Shown here: positions 1 through 11,311 of the stretch, piece by piece
How positions within the stretch are numbered: the first letter of the stretch is position 1
Layout: each line of letters begins with the position of its first letter
Assembly: GCA_027013165.1 (NCBI GenBank)
Contig: JALUXV010000170.1
Coordinates: 1 to 64,000 of the forward strand
From: Alteromonadaceae bacterium
Lineage (GTDB): Bacteria; Pseudomonadota; Gammaproteobacteria; Enterobacterales; Alteromonadaceae
Reading direction: 5' to 3'
Length of the DNA: 64,000 bases
Made by a program: the position numbers and the translations under genes
Notes under the pieces: model-generated
Database searches by the model: none
The model's input: only the letters and a program-made list of their open reading frames with translations
What the model was told of the DNA's origin: nothing

Positions 1-293
1 TGAGGCTTAATTCGTACAACGCTCAAAACGGGCACACCATCTTGAATTTGAATACTTAGAATGTCTCCGGGGTAAATTAGGTGAGGATCATTTAATTGAG
101 TGTTTCTGCGCCATAGTTCAGGCCATTGCCAAGGGTGGGCAAGAAATTGACTGGCAATATCCCACAAGGTATCACCCTTCTTAACGGTATAAGTACGTGG
201 CGCATCTTCGTTAATTTCTACACTAGCATTGACATAAAATGTTCCACTCAGCAGAACCACTGTGCAAAGCATTCGAAGAATGAATTTCGCCAT
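1..293 (-). CDS. LysM peptidoglycan-binding domain protein (partial, C-terminus beyond window edge)
   Basis: Reverse-strand reading gives MAKFILRMLCTVVLLSGTFYVNASVEINEDAPRTYTVKKGDTLWDIASQFLAHPWQWPELWRRN...; signal peptide plus LysM motif (YTVKKGDTLWDIA); divergent from def. Confidence 0.85.
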   Translation of the reverse strand, partial: MAKFILRMLCTVVLLSGTFYVNASVEINEDAPRTYTVKKGDTLWDIASQFLAHPWQWPELWRRNTQLNDPHLIYPGDILSIQIQDGVPVLSVVRIKP

Positions 294-508
294 AACACGC
301 CCTTATCGTTATTTGTAATGGTAGTTCAAAGACAGCTTCTTTCCATTTGTACAGTTAATTCAATTAAAGCAATCGAATAACACATTTTAAAAAACTGCAC
401 CTAACCCCTCTATATACGTTAGAATAGTAACCTAAGAGGCGCTGTAAATAGTGCTGACAATCAGATCGTATATCTTTTTATACTGAGAAAAAGTGAAGTA
501 AACGAAAC

Positions 509-1018
509 ATGGCCATTTTAGACGTACTAAGTTTTCCTGACGAACGCCTTCGAACGGTGGCGGAACCAGTAGAGTCAGTCAACGACGAAATAAAACAACT
601 TGTATCAGACATGTTCGAAACCATGAAAGATGAAAATGGTATCGGGCTGGCGGCTACACAAGTGAACCGACACGTTCAAGTAGTCGTTATGGATGTATCG
701 GAAGAGCAAAACGAACCTCGCGTGTTTATTAATCCAAAGATTACCGCCCGTGATGGTATGACGATCAGTGAAGAAGGCTGCTTATCGGTACCGGGTAACT
801 ACGCTAAAGTTGAACGTGCCGAAACAATTACCGTTGAAGCCCTAGATGAGAACGGCGAAAAATTCTCGTTGGACGCAGAAGGTCTTTTGGCAATTTGTAT
901 TCAGCATGAGTTGGACCACCTTAAAGGTAAGCTTTTTATTGATTACCTTTCGCCATTGAAACGCCAACGTATTCGTAAAAAGCTAGAAAAAGAAGCACGC
1001 CTCGCTGCGCGCGCGTAA
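509..1018 (+). CDS. def: Peptide deformylase
   Basis: Motifs [35 protein letters not shown]; followed by fmt. Confidence 0.97.
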   Translation: MAILDVLSFPDERLRTVAEPVESVNDEIKQLVSDMFETMKDENGIGLAATQVNRHVQVVVMDVSEEQNEPRVFINPKITARDGMTISEEGCLSVPGNYAKVERAETITVEALDENGEKFSLDAEGLLAICIQHELDHLKGKLFIDYLSPLKRQRIRKKLEKEARLAARA

Positions 1019-1026
1019 GGAATTTC

Positions 1027-1983
1027 GTGTCTACGCCACTTCGTATTATTTTTGCCGGTACGCCGGACTTTGCAGCGCAGCATCTTGCTGCGCTTCTCGA
1101 TTCTGATCACGAGATCATTGCTGTTTACACTCAACCTGATCGCCCAGCAGGTCGCGGCAAAAAGCTCACGCCTAGTGCGGTAAAGGTGCTAGCGCTGGAA
1201 AACGATCTTCCCGTTTTTCAACCTCAATCGTTAAAAGATGAAGCCGCACAACAAACCCTTGCAGACCTTAATGCTGACGTCATGATTGTTGTTGCTTATG
1301 GGTTATTGCTTCCGCTTGCAGTGCTAAATGCGCCCCGTTTGGGTTGTATTAATGTACACGGGTCGATTTTGCCTAAATGGCGTGGTGCAGCACCCATTCA
1401 ACGCTCGCTTTGGGCGGGTGACACAGAAACCGGTGTTACCATCATGCAGATGGATGGAGGTCTTGATACGGGTGACATGCTGGCTATTGAAACCTTACCT
1501 ATTACCTCAGAAGACACCAGTGCAACACTGTATGAAAAGCTAGCGGCATTGGGGCCTAAATCACTGATTACTGCGCTAAGTAAATTGGAAAGTATTCAAC
1601 CTCAAAAACAAGACGATGCTTTGGCTACCTATGCTAAAAAGCTGTCAAAAGAGGAAGCCAAAGTCAACTGGAATAGTAGCGCTGAACAAATAGCGCGAAA
1701 CATTCGAGCGTTTAACCCTTGGCCTGTAGCATGGACGCAAGTAGAAGATCACAACATTAAGTTATGGTCTGCAACGGTAGTACCACTTAACCAAAAAGCA
1801 GTTCCGGGTACCATTGTTCAAGCAGACAAAAATGGCATAGTCGTAGCTACAGGTAACCAGGGCCTTTGCATCACTTCACTGCAAATTCCTGGTAAAAAAG
1901 CACTGTCGGCGGCTGATGTCATCAATGCACGTAAGTCGTGGTTTGAAGTTGGCAGTGTTATCGCGAGTGCGGCAGACTCGTGA
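1027..1983 (+). CDS. fmt: Methionyl-tRNA formyltransferase
   Basis: [14 protein letters not shown]..., [24 protein letters not shown]; def-fmt-rsmB order. Confidence 0.97.
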   Translation: MSTPLRIIFAGTPDFAAQHLAALLDSDHEIIAVYTQPDRPAGRGKKLTPSAVKVLALENDLPVFQPQSLKDEAAQQTLADLNADVMIVVAYGLLLPLAVLNAPRLGCINVHGSILPKWRGAAPIQRSLWAGDTETGVTIMQMDGGLDTGDMLAIETLPITSEDTSATLYEKLAALGPKSLITALSKLESIQPQKQDDALATYAKKLSKEEAKVNWNSSAEQIARNIRAFNPWPVAWTQVEDHNIKLWSATVVPLNQKAVPGTIVQADKNGIVVATGNQGLCITSLQIPGKKALSAADVINARKSWFEVGSVIASAADS

Positions 1984-3299
1984 AGCCGCTTCCATTACCC
2001 AAACAAAAAAACCTTCGGGCAGATTGCGCGTGGGTAGTTTATCAGGTGTTAGAACAGGGTAAATCGGCTCGCGATTGTCTTGAAAAAGTACAACGTCGCC
2101 ATAACCAGCGAGACAACGCTTGGCTTCAAGAAATGTCTCTTGGGATAATGCGTAAACTGCCCATTTTGCAGCATTGGTTACGTGCATTGCTTGATCGCCC
2201 CCTTAAAGGCAATAAGAAGGTTATTGAACATCTAATTCTAGTGGGATTCTATCAGTTGGCATTTTCGCGAGTCAGTGCTCATGCAGCGGTAGGCGAAACA
2301 GTAAACGCAGCCCCTTATTTAGGCGGAGGTGGCCTTAAAGGTCTGGTCAACGCTCTGCTAAGAAACTTTCAACGTGAAGCACTGGCTGACAAACCCATAA
2401 ACAACCCTATTATCGAAAGTGGATTTCCTAAATGGTTATACAAAGCTATAGACAGTGCGTATCCCGATAATGGTCTGCAAGTAAGAGAAGCTTCAAATGG
2501 TATGGGCCCGTTATGGCTTCGAGTGAATCAACAACAAACTGACTTCACCACCTTTTGTAATGCTTTAGACAAGTTGGATATTCCCTACACCACCAGCGAA
2601 CAACATCCTAGCGCGATTATTTTGCAAAAGCGGGAAGACATTACGTCACTACCCGGCTTTGAAAAAGGATGGTTTGCGGTACAAGATGGCGCTGCACAAT
2701 TGGCCGCAGCTTACTTAGGTGCAAAAGCTGGTGAACGAGTGCTGGATTGTTGCTGTGCGCCCGGCGGTAAGACGGGCCATGTATTAGAGCTCACTCCAGA
2801 CCTTGAAACCTGTATTGCCCTCGACTTTGACGAAAAACGCTTACAACGGGTCAGTGAAAATATGACAAGGCTCAAGCATACTCCTGTGATTATTCACGGA
2901 GATGCCTCTCAACCTGCCGAATGGTGGGATGGGCAAGCCTTTGACCGTATTTTGTTAGACGCTCCCTGCTCTGCCACCGGCGTGATTCGTCGACACCCAG
3001 ACATTCGCTGGTTACGAAAATCTTCAGACATTGACGCACTAAAGCTGCTGCAAGCCAAAATATTAGAAGCCCTGTGGCCCACGCTAAAGCCTGGCGGTAC
3101 GTTGCTATACGCCACCTGCTCTATTTTACCCGCGGAAAACGTAGAACAAATACGTACGTTTTTGGCTAACCACAATGACGCCACTTTGTTACCGCTGAAC
3201 GAGAATGATTCCAATGATGTTCCAGGCAGACAGATTCTACCCGGGGAAGCACAAATGGATGGTTTCTATTATGCGAGACTGGTAAAGTCAGAATGCTAA
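1980..3299 (+). CDS. rsmB: 16S rRNA (cytosine967-C5)-methyltransferase
   Basis: [51 protein letters not shown]. Confidence 0.96.
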   Translation: MKPLPLPKQKNLRADCAWVVYQVLEQGKSARDCLEKVQRRHNQRDNAWLQEMSLGIMRKLPILQHWLRALLDRPLKGNKKVIEHLILVGFYQLAFSRVSAHAAVGETVNAAPYLGGGGLKGLVNALLRNFQREALADKPINNPIIESGFPKWLYKAIDSAYPDNGLQVREASNGMGPLWLRVNQQQTDFTTFCNALDKLDIPYTTSEQHPSAIILQKREDITSLPGFEKGWFAVQDGAAQLAAAYLGAKAGERVLDCCCAPGGKTGHVLELTPDLETCIALDFDEKRLQRVSENMTRLKHTPVIIHGDASQPAEWWDGQAFDRILLDAPCSATGVIRRHPDIRWLRKSSDIDALKLLQAKILEALWPTLKPGGTLLYATCSILPAENVEQIRTFLANHNDATLLPLNENDSNDVPGRQILPGEAQMDGFYYARLVKSEC

Positions 3300-3326
3300 T
3301 AAGAGAGTAAGGTATTGTAAGTAACG

Positions 3327-4706
3327 ATGAAAATCATCATTTTGGGTGCGGGACAGGTTGGCGGAACACTGGCTGAAAACCTTGTCGGAGAAAAAAACGA
3401 AATCACCGTTATCGATTCAGACCCGGATATCCTTCGTTCATTGCAAGACAGGCTAGATTTACAAGTAGTTACCGGCCTTGGCTCTCATCCAGATGTACTT
3501 AGAAAAGCAGGCGCAGAAGACGCTGACATGTTGATTGCTGTGACCAACAGTGACGAATGTAACATGCTGGCCTGTCAGGTGGCTTACAGCTTATTCAAAA
3601 CGCCCACAAAAATTGCTCGTGTTCGTTCAGAGCAATACATTATTTACCAAGAACAACTCTACAAGCAGCAAGACATTCCTGTTGATCATATTATTGCCCC
3701 TGAGCAATTGGTAACCAAAGCCATAAAACGACTGATTGATTATCCTGGCGCACTACAAGTCGTTGAGTTTGCTGAAGGTAAGGCGAGCCTAGTGGCGGTT
3801 AAGGCCTATTATGGTGGTTTGCTGGTAGGTCATGCCTTGTCGGCGCTTAAAGATCATATGCCCAATGTGGAAACGCGTGTGGCAGCGATTTATCGCCGCG
3901 GTCGACCAATACGCCCACTGGGGACCACAGTTATCGAAGCCGATGACGAAGTCTTTTTCATCGCAGCCACCAAACATATTCGCGCAGTAATGAGCGAGCT
4001 TCAAAAGCTAGAGTCGAGTTACAAACGTATTATGATTGCTGGTGGCGGACTTATCGGTGCAGGCTTAGCTAAAAAGCTTGAACACAAACACAATGTTAAG
4101 CTGATCGAATTCAGCCATGAGCGAGCCCAGTATTTATCGGCTAATTTGGACAAAACTATTGTATTCAGTGGTGATGCATCTGATCCCGAGTTGCTCAGTG
4201 AAGAAAATGTTGAGCAAGTAGACGCTTTTATTGCCGTAACCAACGACGATGAAGCGAACATTATGTCTGCGATGCTCGCCAAACGCATGGGCGCACAAAA
4301 AGCTATGGTTCTGATTCAGCGCAGTGCTTATGTTGACCTTGTACAAGGCGGCGAAATAGATATTGCCTTTTCTCCACAACAGGCCACTATTTCCGCCTTG
4401 CTTACCCACGTACGCCGTGGCGATATTGTGAATGTATACTCATTGCGAAGAGGTGCAGCAGAAGCTATTGAGGCGATTGCACATGGTGACGAAAACACCT
4501 CTAAAGTGGTTGGTCGTCAGATTGGCGACATCAAATTACCGCCGGGAACCACCATTGGTGCCATTGTGCGTGAAGAACAAGTGATCATTGCCCATAGCGA
4601 TACCAAAATAGAAGCCAATGACCACGTTATTCTATTTTTGGTCGACAAAAAATATATCGGTGACGTGGAAAAACTCTTCCAGCCCAGTGCTTTCTTTTTT
4701 GGTTAG
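3327..4706 (+). CDS. trkA: Trk system potassium transporter TrkA
   Basis: Two Rossmann RCK_N repeats ([38 protein letters not shown]) and TrkA_C domains; follows rsmB. Confidence 0.96.
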   Translation: MKIIILGAGQVGGTLAENLVGEKNEITVIDSDPDILRSLQDRLDLQVVTGLGSHPDVLRKAGAEDADMLIAVTNSDECNMLACQVAYSLFKTPTKIARVRSEQYIIYQEQLYKQQDIPVDHIIAPEQLVTKAIKRLIDYPGALQVVEFAEGKASLVAVKAYYGGLLVGHALSALKDHMPNVETRVAAIYRRGRPIRPLGTTVIEADDEVFFIAATKHIRAVMSELQKLESSYKRIMIAGGGLIGAGLAKKLEHKHNVKLIEFSHERAQYLSANLDKTIVFSGDASDPELLSEENVEQVDAFIAVTNDDEANIMSAMLAKRMGAQKAMVLIQRSAYVDLVQGGEIDIAFSPQQATISALLTHVRRGDIVNVYSLRRGAAEAIEAIAHGDENTSKVVGRQIGDIKLPPGTTIGAIVREEQVIIAHSDTKIEANDHVILFLVDKKYIGDVEKLFQPSAFFFG

Positions 4707-4721
4707 CTAGCGGTTAATTCC

Positions 4722-6173
4722 TTAACTGCGCCAAAACGTGGGTGAAAACAACACCAGCAGTGAAAATACTTCTAAACGACCGAAAACCATTGCAATAACC
4801 AGTATCCACTTCCCACCATCGGTTACATCGGCGTAGTTCGCTGCTACGCTACCCAAACCTGGACCCAAGTTATTCAACATGGCAGCGGTTGCAGTAAAAG
4901 CACTCAAGTTGTCTAAACCTGTGCCTATCAAACCTATCATAATGATTACAAAGACTACCGCGTAGGCTGAAAAGAACCCCCACACAGCCTCAACGACTCT
5001 GTCGGGCATTGCTCGTTCACCAAACTTAACCGCATATACCGCTTTTGGGTGTATAAGGCGGTCGACTTCCCGCTTACCTTGTAAGAACAACAAACATACG
5101 CGAACAACTTTAAGGCCGCCCCCTGTAGAGCTTGCACACCCACCAATAAAGCTAGAGAAAATAAGCATAATAGGTAGAAATGTGGGCCAAACAGAAAAGT
5201 CAGTTGTTGCAAAGCCTGCGGTAGTACTTATGGATACCGCTTGCAGCATGGCTTGATCGAGAGCGGACTCTGCCGATGTGTAATACCCGCTGAGTGTAAG
5301 TACCAAAAAGCACACTAAAATCAGCGCTGCTTGAATCATGAAAAAGGCTTTGAATTCAGGGTCGCTAAAGTAACCCCTTACTGATCGCGAACTCACTGCG
5401 GCGTAATGGAGTGAGAAATTAAGTGCAGCGATCAAAAGAAATACAACACACACTAAGTTAACCATGGGGCTATTGTAATACCCCAAACTCGCATCGTGGT
5501 TAGAAAACCCACCTATAGCAACAGTAGAAAATGAATGACAAATTGCATCGAACCAGTTCATTCCCGCCAACCAATACGACACCATACAAGCAATAGTTAA
5601 GCTCAGATAGATGTACCATAGGTGCTTGGCCGTATCGGCAATACGAGGGGTCATCTTGTTATCTTTTACCGGCCCCGGCGTTTCAGCGCGATAAAGCTGC
5701 ATTCCCCCAACGCCAAGAATAGGAAGTATGGCCACGGCAAGTACAATTATACCCATACCACCAAGCCATTGAAGCTGCTGACGATAGAACTGCACGGAGT
5801 GAGGTAGAAACTCAATCCCCTCAATGACGGTAGCCCCCGTGGTGGTTAATCCTGAAAACGACTCAAAGAATGCGTCTGTTACTGTCATGCTTGGCTGTTC
5901 TAGAAGGATAAGAGGAATAGCACCAACGCTAGCGAGTACCGACCAAAACAGCGCAACAATTAGGAAGCCTTCACGAGCTCTGAGTTCGTGTTTCTGATCG
6001 CGATTCGGATACCACAACGCAATACCGCCAAGTACGCACAGAATAAAAGCAAGAACAAACGGCAAGCCACTACCGTCTTGATAAATCAACGATACTAATG
6101 CTGGAGGAATCATAGTTACGCTAAAAAGCGCTATAAGAAGCCCTAGAATACGGACAATCGCACGATAGTGCAT
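4722..6173 (-). CDS. trkH: Trk potassium transporter membrane subunit TrkH
   Basis: Selectivity-filter-like segments (GLTTTGATV, STTAGFATTDF, GGCASSTGGGLKVVR); convergent with trkA. Confidence 0.95.
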   Translation of the reverse strand: MHYRAIVRILGLLIALFSVTMIPPALVSLIYQDGSGLPFVLAFILCVLGGIALWYPNRDQKHELRAREGFLIVALFWSVLASVGAIPLILLEQPSMTVTDAFFESFSGLTTTGATVIEGIEFLPHSVQFYRQQLQWLGGMGIIVLAVAILPILGVGGMQLYRAETPGPVKDNKMTPRIADTAKHLWYIYLSLTIACMVSYWLAGMNWFDAICHSFSTVAIGGFSNHDASLGYYNSPMVNLVCVVFLLIAALNFSLHYAAVSSRSVRGYFSDPEFKAFFMIQAALILVCFLVLTLSGYYTSAESALDQAMLQAVSISTTAGFATTDFSVWPTFLPIMLIFSSFIGGCASSTGGGLKVVRVCLLFLQGKREVDRLIHPKAVYAVKFGERAMPDRVVEAVWGFFSAYAVVFVIIMIGLIGTGLDNLSAFTATAAMLNNLGPGLGSVAANYADVTDGGKWILVIAMVFGRLEVFSLLVLFSPTFWRS

Positions 6174-6318
6174 GTTAGCTATAGCCTTATTATTGTTTGC
6201 ATGAATATTCCATACACATGGCGTGAGCGTATTCCCATAGAGTATGTATTGATGCGGGGTTTTCTTGCTACCCGATTATAGGGTGATTATCTGTGCATAG
6301 AAAACCCCTGTATCGTCA

Positions 6319-6972
6319 CTATTTCATCGACAATACAGTTTGTACCATAGCAGAAATGCTTTTGTGGGCATCGACGATATTCTCGGCAAGCATATACGCT
6401 GGTGTTGTCACCAGTTTATTGCTTGCATCGATAACCACTTCATCCACAACACTATTAATGTGCTCTGCCCCCATTGAGGTTAGCGCTGCTGACGTATCAT
6501 TATCATTGCCAATAGTTAGCTTAACACCTTTGCCATATACAGAAGCAGCTAGAGCCGGTGAAATACACGCGTATCCAGCGGGCTTCTTAGCTTTTGCAAA
6601 CGCCTTACACACAAACATAACTTCTTCATTGACGATACTTTTGTCACCATCTAGTGCAAAGGTACACAAATTTTTTGCTACACCGAATCCACCCGGAATT
6701 ATTAGCGCGTCAAAGTCTTCCACATTACACTCCGAAACTGGCTGAATACTTCCTCGTGCAATACGTGCTGACTCGACTAAAACGTTTCGCTGCGCATTTT
6801 CTTCCACTTCTCCGGTAACGTGGTTCACCACATGAAGCTGCGCAGTATCTGGAGCAAAACACGTATATTGTGCACCTGCTTGCGCAATACTCAGTAATGC
6901 AAATACAGATTCATGAATTTCAGCGCCGTCGAAGACGCCACACCCACTCAAAATAACTGCAACCTTCTTCAT
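6319..6972 (-). CDS. elbB: Isoprenoid biosynthesis glyoxalase ElbB (DJ-1/PfpI superfamily)
   Basis: MKKVAVILSGCGVFDGAEIHESVFALLSIAQAGAQYTCFAPD; ALIIPGGFGVAKNLCTFA. Confidence 0.93.
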   Translation of the reverse strand: MKKVAVILSGCGVFDGAEIHESVFALLSIAQAGAQYTCFAPDTAQLHVVNHVTGEVEENAQRNVLVESARIARGSIQPVSECNVEDFDALIIPGGFGVAKNLCTFALDGDKSIVNEEVMFVCKAFAKAKKPAGYACISPALAASVYGKGVKLTIGNDNDTSAALTSMGAEHINSVVDEVVIDASNKLVTTPAYMLAENIVDAHKSISAMVQTVLSMK

Positions 6973-7128
6973 CTCGCCACACTCCCTACGGTTATTGGCT
7001 TATGCCATTATTGGCCAAAATTCAGCCAACAAATTTAAAAAAATTATTAACATTTCATATAAGAGCATAAATATCTTGTGCTACATTATCAATCCACTTG
7101 GAAGCACTATAGTTTGGTCTTCTTTCGG

Positions 7129-7283
7129 TTATCCACATACTCTTTGTATTTTTTAGATGTTTTTTGCAAACGTAAAAATCGTCTATAAACCCCTTATTTA
7201 TTGGTGTTCACAATAGATCGGCACTTTGCACAAAGATCACAATGATCATATTAGCCACAAAATAGATCACAAAGTTATCCACA
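7129..7283. promoter_or_regulatory. DnaA-box/GATC cluster upstream of polA
   Basis: Two perfect TTATCCACA boxes (7129-7137, 7275-7283) and GATC sites at 7216, 7235, 7244 and 7265 in the intergenic region. Confidence 0.6.
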
Positions 7284-7378
7284 AGCCATATTCAAAAATA
7301 TTCCTTAGGTATTCTATAGCGATCGTGCCCCTCATATGGCATCCTTGCGCCATAATCACTCCTTAATAGCTCTACGGC

Positions 7379-10162
7379 ATGACAGATCAAAAAACACCTC
7401 CTTTTATTCTTGTAGACGGTTCTTCCTACCTTTTCCGTGCATTTCACGGTTTGCCTCCATTAACCAACTCTAAGGGACAGGATACCGGTGCCATATACGG
7501 TGTTATTAACATGCTTAAAAGCTTGATCAAACAATATGGACCCACCCACATAGGTGTAGTGTTTGATGCCAAGGGTAAAACATTTAGAGACGACATCTAT
7601 AGCGAGTACAAAGCTAATCGTCCTCCTATGCCTGAAGAACTGAGAAGTCAGATCGCTCCATTACATGACATTATCCGAGCGATGGGATTACCGGTTATCG
7701 TTGAACCGGGAGTGGAAGCCGATGATGTTATTGGTACGCTAGCAAAACAAGCGTCTGATCAAGGCATCGATACTGTTATCAGTACCGGTGACAAAGATAT
7801 GGCTCAGCTGGTTAATCAGCATGTTACCTTGATCAATACTATGACCAATCAGCTCATGGATGTTGACGGTGTTAAAGATAAATTTGGTATTCCACCAGAG
7901 CTTATTATCGACTTTTTAGCCCTTAAAGGCGACAAAGTGGATAACATTCCTGGTGTACCTGGCGTGGGTGATAAAAGTGCACAGGCCCTACTCAATGGTA
8001 TTGGTGGTATTGATGCCATCTACCAGAATCTCGACGATATCGCTGGACTATCATTTCGCGGCAGTAAAACTATGGCAGCGAAAATGCAGCAGTATGAAGA
8101 GCAGGCGCGGTTGTCCTATACCCTAGCTACTATCGCAATTGATCTTGAACTAGATTATGCCATTTCAGATCTTACCCCTACCGCTCCTGACAACGAAGCC
8201 CTTGCCACGCTATTCGCAGAGTATGAATTCAAGCGCTGGCATGCTGAGGTATCTGGAGCGAGTGTATCAGAGTCAACCTCAACATCATCAAGTGTTGAAA
8301 CCTCGTCCACACAAGATGAGACGTCTGCCAATGAGTTTCCCGGTATAGATAAAAGCGATTATGAAATAGTGTATGACAAGGCTGGGTTTGATGCGTGGGT
8401 TTCAAAGTTAGAAAACGCTGAACTTTTTGCTTTTGATACTGAAACAACCAGTCTTAATTACATGAATGCTGAAATTGTGGGGGTATCTTTTTGTATTGAA
8501 CCCGGCCAAGCGGCTTACGTACCAGTTGCTCATGATTACCCTGATGCGCCAGAACAACTAGACAGAGATTACGTACTACAAGCGCTTACACCAATATTAG
8601 AGTCAAACGATATTAAGAAAGTTGGTCAGCATATTAAGTACGATAAAAACGTACTCGCTAACTACGATATTACTCTCAATGGCGTAGCGTTCGACACCAT
8701 GCTAGAAAGCTACGTTTTGAATAGCACCGCACAGCGTCACGATATGGACTCACTGGCATTAGCGTATTTGGGGCACAAAACCGTACATTTTGAAGAAATT
8801 GCAGGGAAAGGCGCTAAACAACTTACTTTCAATCAAATACCACTCGAGCAAGCAGGCCCATATGCGGCAGAAGATGCAGATATAACACTGCGTTTGCACA
8901 ATGCCATAATAGAAAAGCTAACTAATGTACCTGAGTTAGCGTCGCTACTAGTAGATGTAGAAGTGCCCGCCTCGCAAGTACTCGCTCGTATGGAGCAAGC
9001 CGGTGTGCTTATTGATAGTCAGCAACTAGCGCAGCAAAGCCAAGATTTAGCCAAGCGTATCTCTCAACTTGAAGCTGAGGTACATGAAGAAGCAGGCGAG
9101 CCTTTCAATTTAGGATCAACCAAACAGTTACAACATATTCTGTTTGAAAAAATGTCACTGCCAATCATCAAGAAAACGCCTAAAGGTGCGCCGTCTACTT
9201 CGGAAGACGTATTGCAAGAGCTTGCACTCACCTATCCTCTTCCAGAAAAAATCATGGCCTACCGAGGCCTAACAAAATTGAAGAACACGTATACCGACAA
9301 ATTGCCTAAAATGATAAATCACCGCACCGGTCGAGTGCATACGTCTTATCACCAAGCTGTCACTGCAACAGGCCGTTTGTCATCTACCGATCCAAACTTG
9401 CAGAATATTCCCATTAGAACGGAAGAAGGCCGTCGTGTGCGCCAAGCATTTATTCCGCGAGACGGCTATAAGATAGTTGCCGCCGATTACTCTCAGATTG
9501 AATTGAGAATAATGGCACATTTATCAAAAGATGAGGGACTACTTACCGCTTTTTCGCAAGGTAAGGACATTCACAAAGCCACCGCAGCTGAAGTATTTGG
9601 CGTGTCAGTTGATGAAGTAACCGTTGATCAACGACGTAGTGCAAAAGCCATCAATTTTGGTTTGATTTATGGCATGTCTGCATTCGGACTGGCTAAGCAG
9701 CTGAACATTCCTCGTCAAGAAGCGCAAAAGTACATGGATCTGTATTTTGAACGTTATCCTGGTGTACTTGAATACATGGAATCGACCCGAGAATTTGCCA
9801 AAGCCAATGGGTATGTAAAAACTGTGTTTGGACGCCGTTTATATTTACCAGACATTAAAGCGAGTAATGGCGCTCGTCGTAAAGGTGCAGAACGCGCCGC
9901 TATTAATGCTCCTATGCAAGGTACTGCTGCTGATATTATTAAGAAAGCAATGATAGAAGTAGACCGATGGATTCAAGATTCAGCATCAGACACCGTAACT
10001 ATGATGATGCAAGTGCACGATGAACTCGTGTTCGAAATTGCTTCAGATAAGGTTGAAGAGTACACCCAAACTATCACCACTATCATGCAAAATGCGGCAA
10101 CCTTATCTGTGCCTTTATTGGTTGAAGCCGGTGTGGGTGAAAACTGGGATGAAGCACATTAA
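7379..10162 (+). CDS. polA: DNA polymerase I
   Basis: 5'-nuclease domain ([19 protein letters not shown]), 3'-5' exonuclease ([11 protein letters not shown]), polymerase motifs ([44 protein letters not shown]). Confidence 0.99.
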   Translation: MTDQKTPPFILVDGSSYLFRAFHGLPPLTNSKGQDTGAIYGVINMLKSLIKQYGPTHIGVVFDAKGKTFRDDIYSEYKANRPPMPEELRSQIAPLHDIIRAMGLPVIVEPGVEADDVIGTLAKQASDQGIDTVISTGDKDMAQLVNQHVTLINTMTNQLMDVDGVKDKFGIPPELIIDFLALKGDKVDNIPGVPGVGDKSAQALLNGIGGIDAIYQNLDDIAGLSFRGSKTMAAKMQQYEEQARLSYTLATIAIDLELDYAISDLTPTAPDNEALATLFAEYEFKRWHAEVSGASVSESTSTSSSVETSSTQDETSANEFPGIDKSDYEIVYDKAGFDAWVSKLENAELFAFDTETTSLNYMNAEIVGVSFCIEPGQAAYVPVAHDYPDAPEQLDRDYVLQALTPILESNDIKKVGQHIKYDKNVLANYDITLNGVAFDTMLESYVLNSTAQRHDMDSLALAYLGHKTVHFEEIAGKGAKQLTFNQIPLEQAGPYAAEDADITLRLHNAIIEKLTNVPELASLLVDVEVPASQVLARMEQAGVLIDSQQLAQQSQDLAKRISQLEAEVHEEAGEPFNLGSTKQLQHILFEKMSLPIIKKTPKGAPSTSEDVLQELALTYPLPEKIMAYRGLTKLKNTYTDKLPKMINHRTGRVHTSYHQAVTATGRLSSTDPNLQNIPIRTEEGRRVRQAFIPRDGYKIVAADYSQIELRIMAHLSKDEGLLTAFSQGKDIHKATAAEVFGVSVDEVTVDQRRSAKAINFGLIYGMSAFGLAKQLNIPRQEAQKYMDLYFERYPGVLEYMESTREFAKANGYVKTVFGRRLYLPDIKASNGARRKGAERAAINAPMQGTAADIIKKAMIEVDRWIQDSASDTVTMMMQVHDELVFEIASDKVEEYTQTITTIMQNAATLSVPLLVEAGVGENWDEAH

Positions 10163-10163
10163 C

Positions 10164-10178
10164 CGTAATTTGATTACA
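10164..10178. promoter_or_regulatory. HexR-like palindrome, distal (CGTAATTTGATTACA)
   Basis: 13/15 match to the TGTAATTWAATTACA-type HexR consensus as recalled; 2 bp after the polA stop. Confidence 0.5.
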
Positions 10179-10215
10179 ACTTTTTAGTCTACGGCTTGGC
10201 AAAACCGCCACTTTT

Positions 10216-10230
10216 GGTAATTTAATTACA
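10216..10230. promoter_or_regulatory. HexR-like palindrome, proximal (GGTAATTTAATTACA)
   Basis: 14/15 match to the same recalled consensus; perfect GTAATT-T-AATTAC dyad just upstream of the likely spf -35 element. Confidence 0.55.
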
Positions 10231-10273
10231 AATTAGCCTTGCCTTTTTCTTGTCTTATTGTAACCTTAGTCGC

Positions 10274-10347
10274 GTAGGGTACAGAGGTGAGAAAGCTGTT
10301 TTCAAACCTTTGCTTTAACCCCGGCCTTTGTTGCCGGGGTTTTTTTA
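10274..10347 (+). ncRNA. spf: Spot 42-like small RNA (short form)
   Basis: GTAGGGTACAGAGGTGAGA...TTTTCAAACCTTTGCTT followed by terminator CCCCGGCCTTTGTTGCCGGGGTTTTTTT; E. coli Spot 42 begins GTAGGGTACAGAGGTAAGA; located between polA and engB as in E. coli. Confidence 0.9.
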
Positions 10348-10491
10348 TGCCTGGAGAAAATATTATTTATAAAAAAGTGCTTTTTTTCAGAAAGTTACGA
10401 TATTTCTTTAAATATATTGTGAATTAAATTGAACTAAGTTGTTTATTCAGACTCTATTTAATCGGTTTTTATGTGTTTTCTCTCAGTCCTT

Positions 10492-10520
10492 AGCCCTACT
10501 TTTTAGTGGGGCTTTCTTTT
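10492..10520 (+). terminator. Rho-independent terminator
   Basis: AGCCCTACT-TTTT-AGTGGGGCT followed by TTCTTTT. Confidence 0.65.
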
Positions 10521-10522
10521 AT

Positions 10523-11137
10523 CTACTCATCACTTTCTTTCATCTCTAAACTCAACCAGTGATTTAATACACCTTCTAGTTCGGGTAAACCATGTCGGTT
10601 TAATGATGAGAAAGTATGCACTGTTACATCACCCATAAATGCTAACGCCGCTTCGCGAGCCATAAGTAATTGTGCTTTGCGTTTGCCAGACTTTAACTTG
10701 TCGGCCTTAGTTAGAAGTGCTAGTACGGGTATGCCTGCATCTACCGCCCAATGGATAAGATCTTGATCGAGGTCTTTGAACGGATGACGAATATCCATTA
10801 AAACTACCAAGCCTTTTAGCGATTTTCTTTTTTGCAGATATTCACCCAACGAAGCTTGCCACTTCTTTTTCATCGCAATGGGTACTTGCGCAAATCCATA
10901 TCCAGGTAGGTCGACTAATCGCTTGTCTTCTTCAAGCTCAAACACATTGATCAATTGGGTACGCCCAGGGGTTTTACTTGTGCGGGCTAGGTTCTTTTGT
11001 CGAGTTAACGTATTTAATGCACTGGATTTACCCGCATTAGAGCGGCCAGCAAAAGCCACTTCTATTCCTGAATCATTTTTGAGATGCCTGATATCAGGTG
11101 CACTAATAAGAAATTTTGCTTTAGTGTAATACGACAT
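10523..11137 (-). CDS. engB: Ribosome biogenesis GTP-binding protein YihA/EngB
   Basis: [16 protein letters not shown] (Walker A), [16 protein letters not shown]. Confidence 0.97.
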   Translation of the reverse strand: MSYYTKAKFLISAPDIRHLKNDSGIEVAFAGRSNAGKSSALNTLTRQKNLARTSKTPGRTQLINVFELEEDKRLVDLPGYGFAQVPIAMKKKWQASLGEYLQKRKSLKGLVVLMDIRHPFKDLDQDLIHWAVDAGIPVLALLTKADKLKSGKRKAQLLMAREAALAFMGDVTVHTFSSLNRHGLPELEGVLNHWLSLEMKESDE

Positions 11138-11311
11138 ATAGTCTTACTCCGTACGCATCACTAACCTAAAATAAATCCTTTTTAATGATCTAAACTAAGG
11201 TAAAACCATAGTTTTATTATGGAATAGGTTTTTCTGACGCGTTAAATGTGTAAAATACGCATGATATCACGTATATCGCGCGAGCCGTTGGATCCATTTA
11301 AGAGATTTATT

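Noticed and set aside
126-380. Plus-strand 84-aa ORF
   Set aside because: Antisense to the LysM gene start and unlike any protein family; no ribosome-binding support.
943-1134. Numerous 60-130 aa ORFs antisense or out of frame to named genes (e.g. 943-1134, 1876-2187, 2909-3214, 16571-16840, 50736-51080, 62740-63123)
   Set aside because: Fully overlapped by strong conserved coding genes; no start-context or family evidence.
6293-6745. Plus-strand 150-aa ORF
   Set aside because: Lies antisense to elbB, whose identity is clear; Ser/Thr-rich composition is typical of shadow ORFs.
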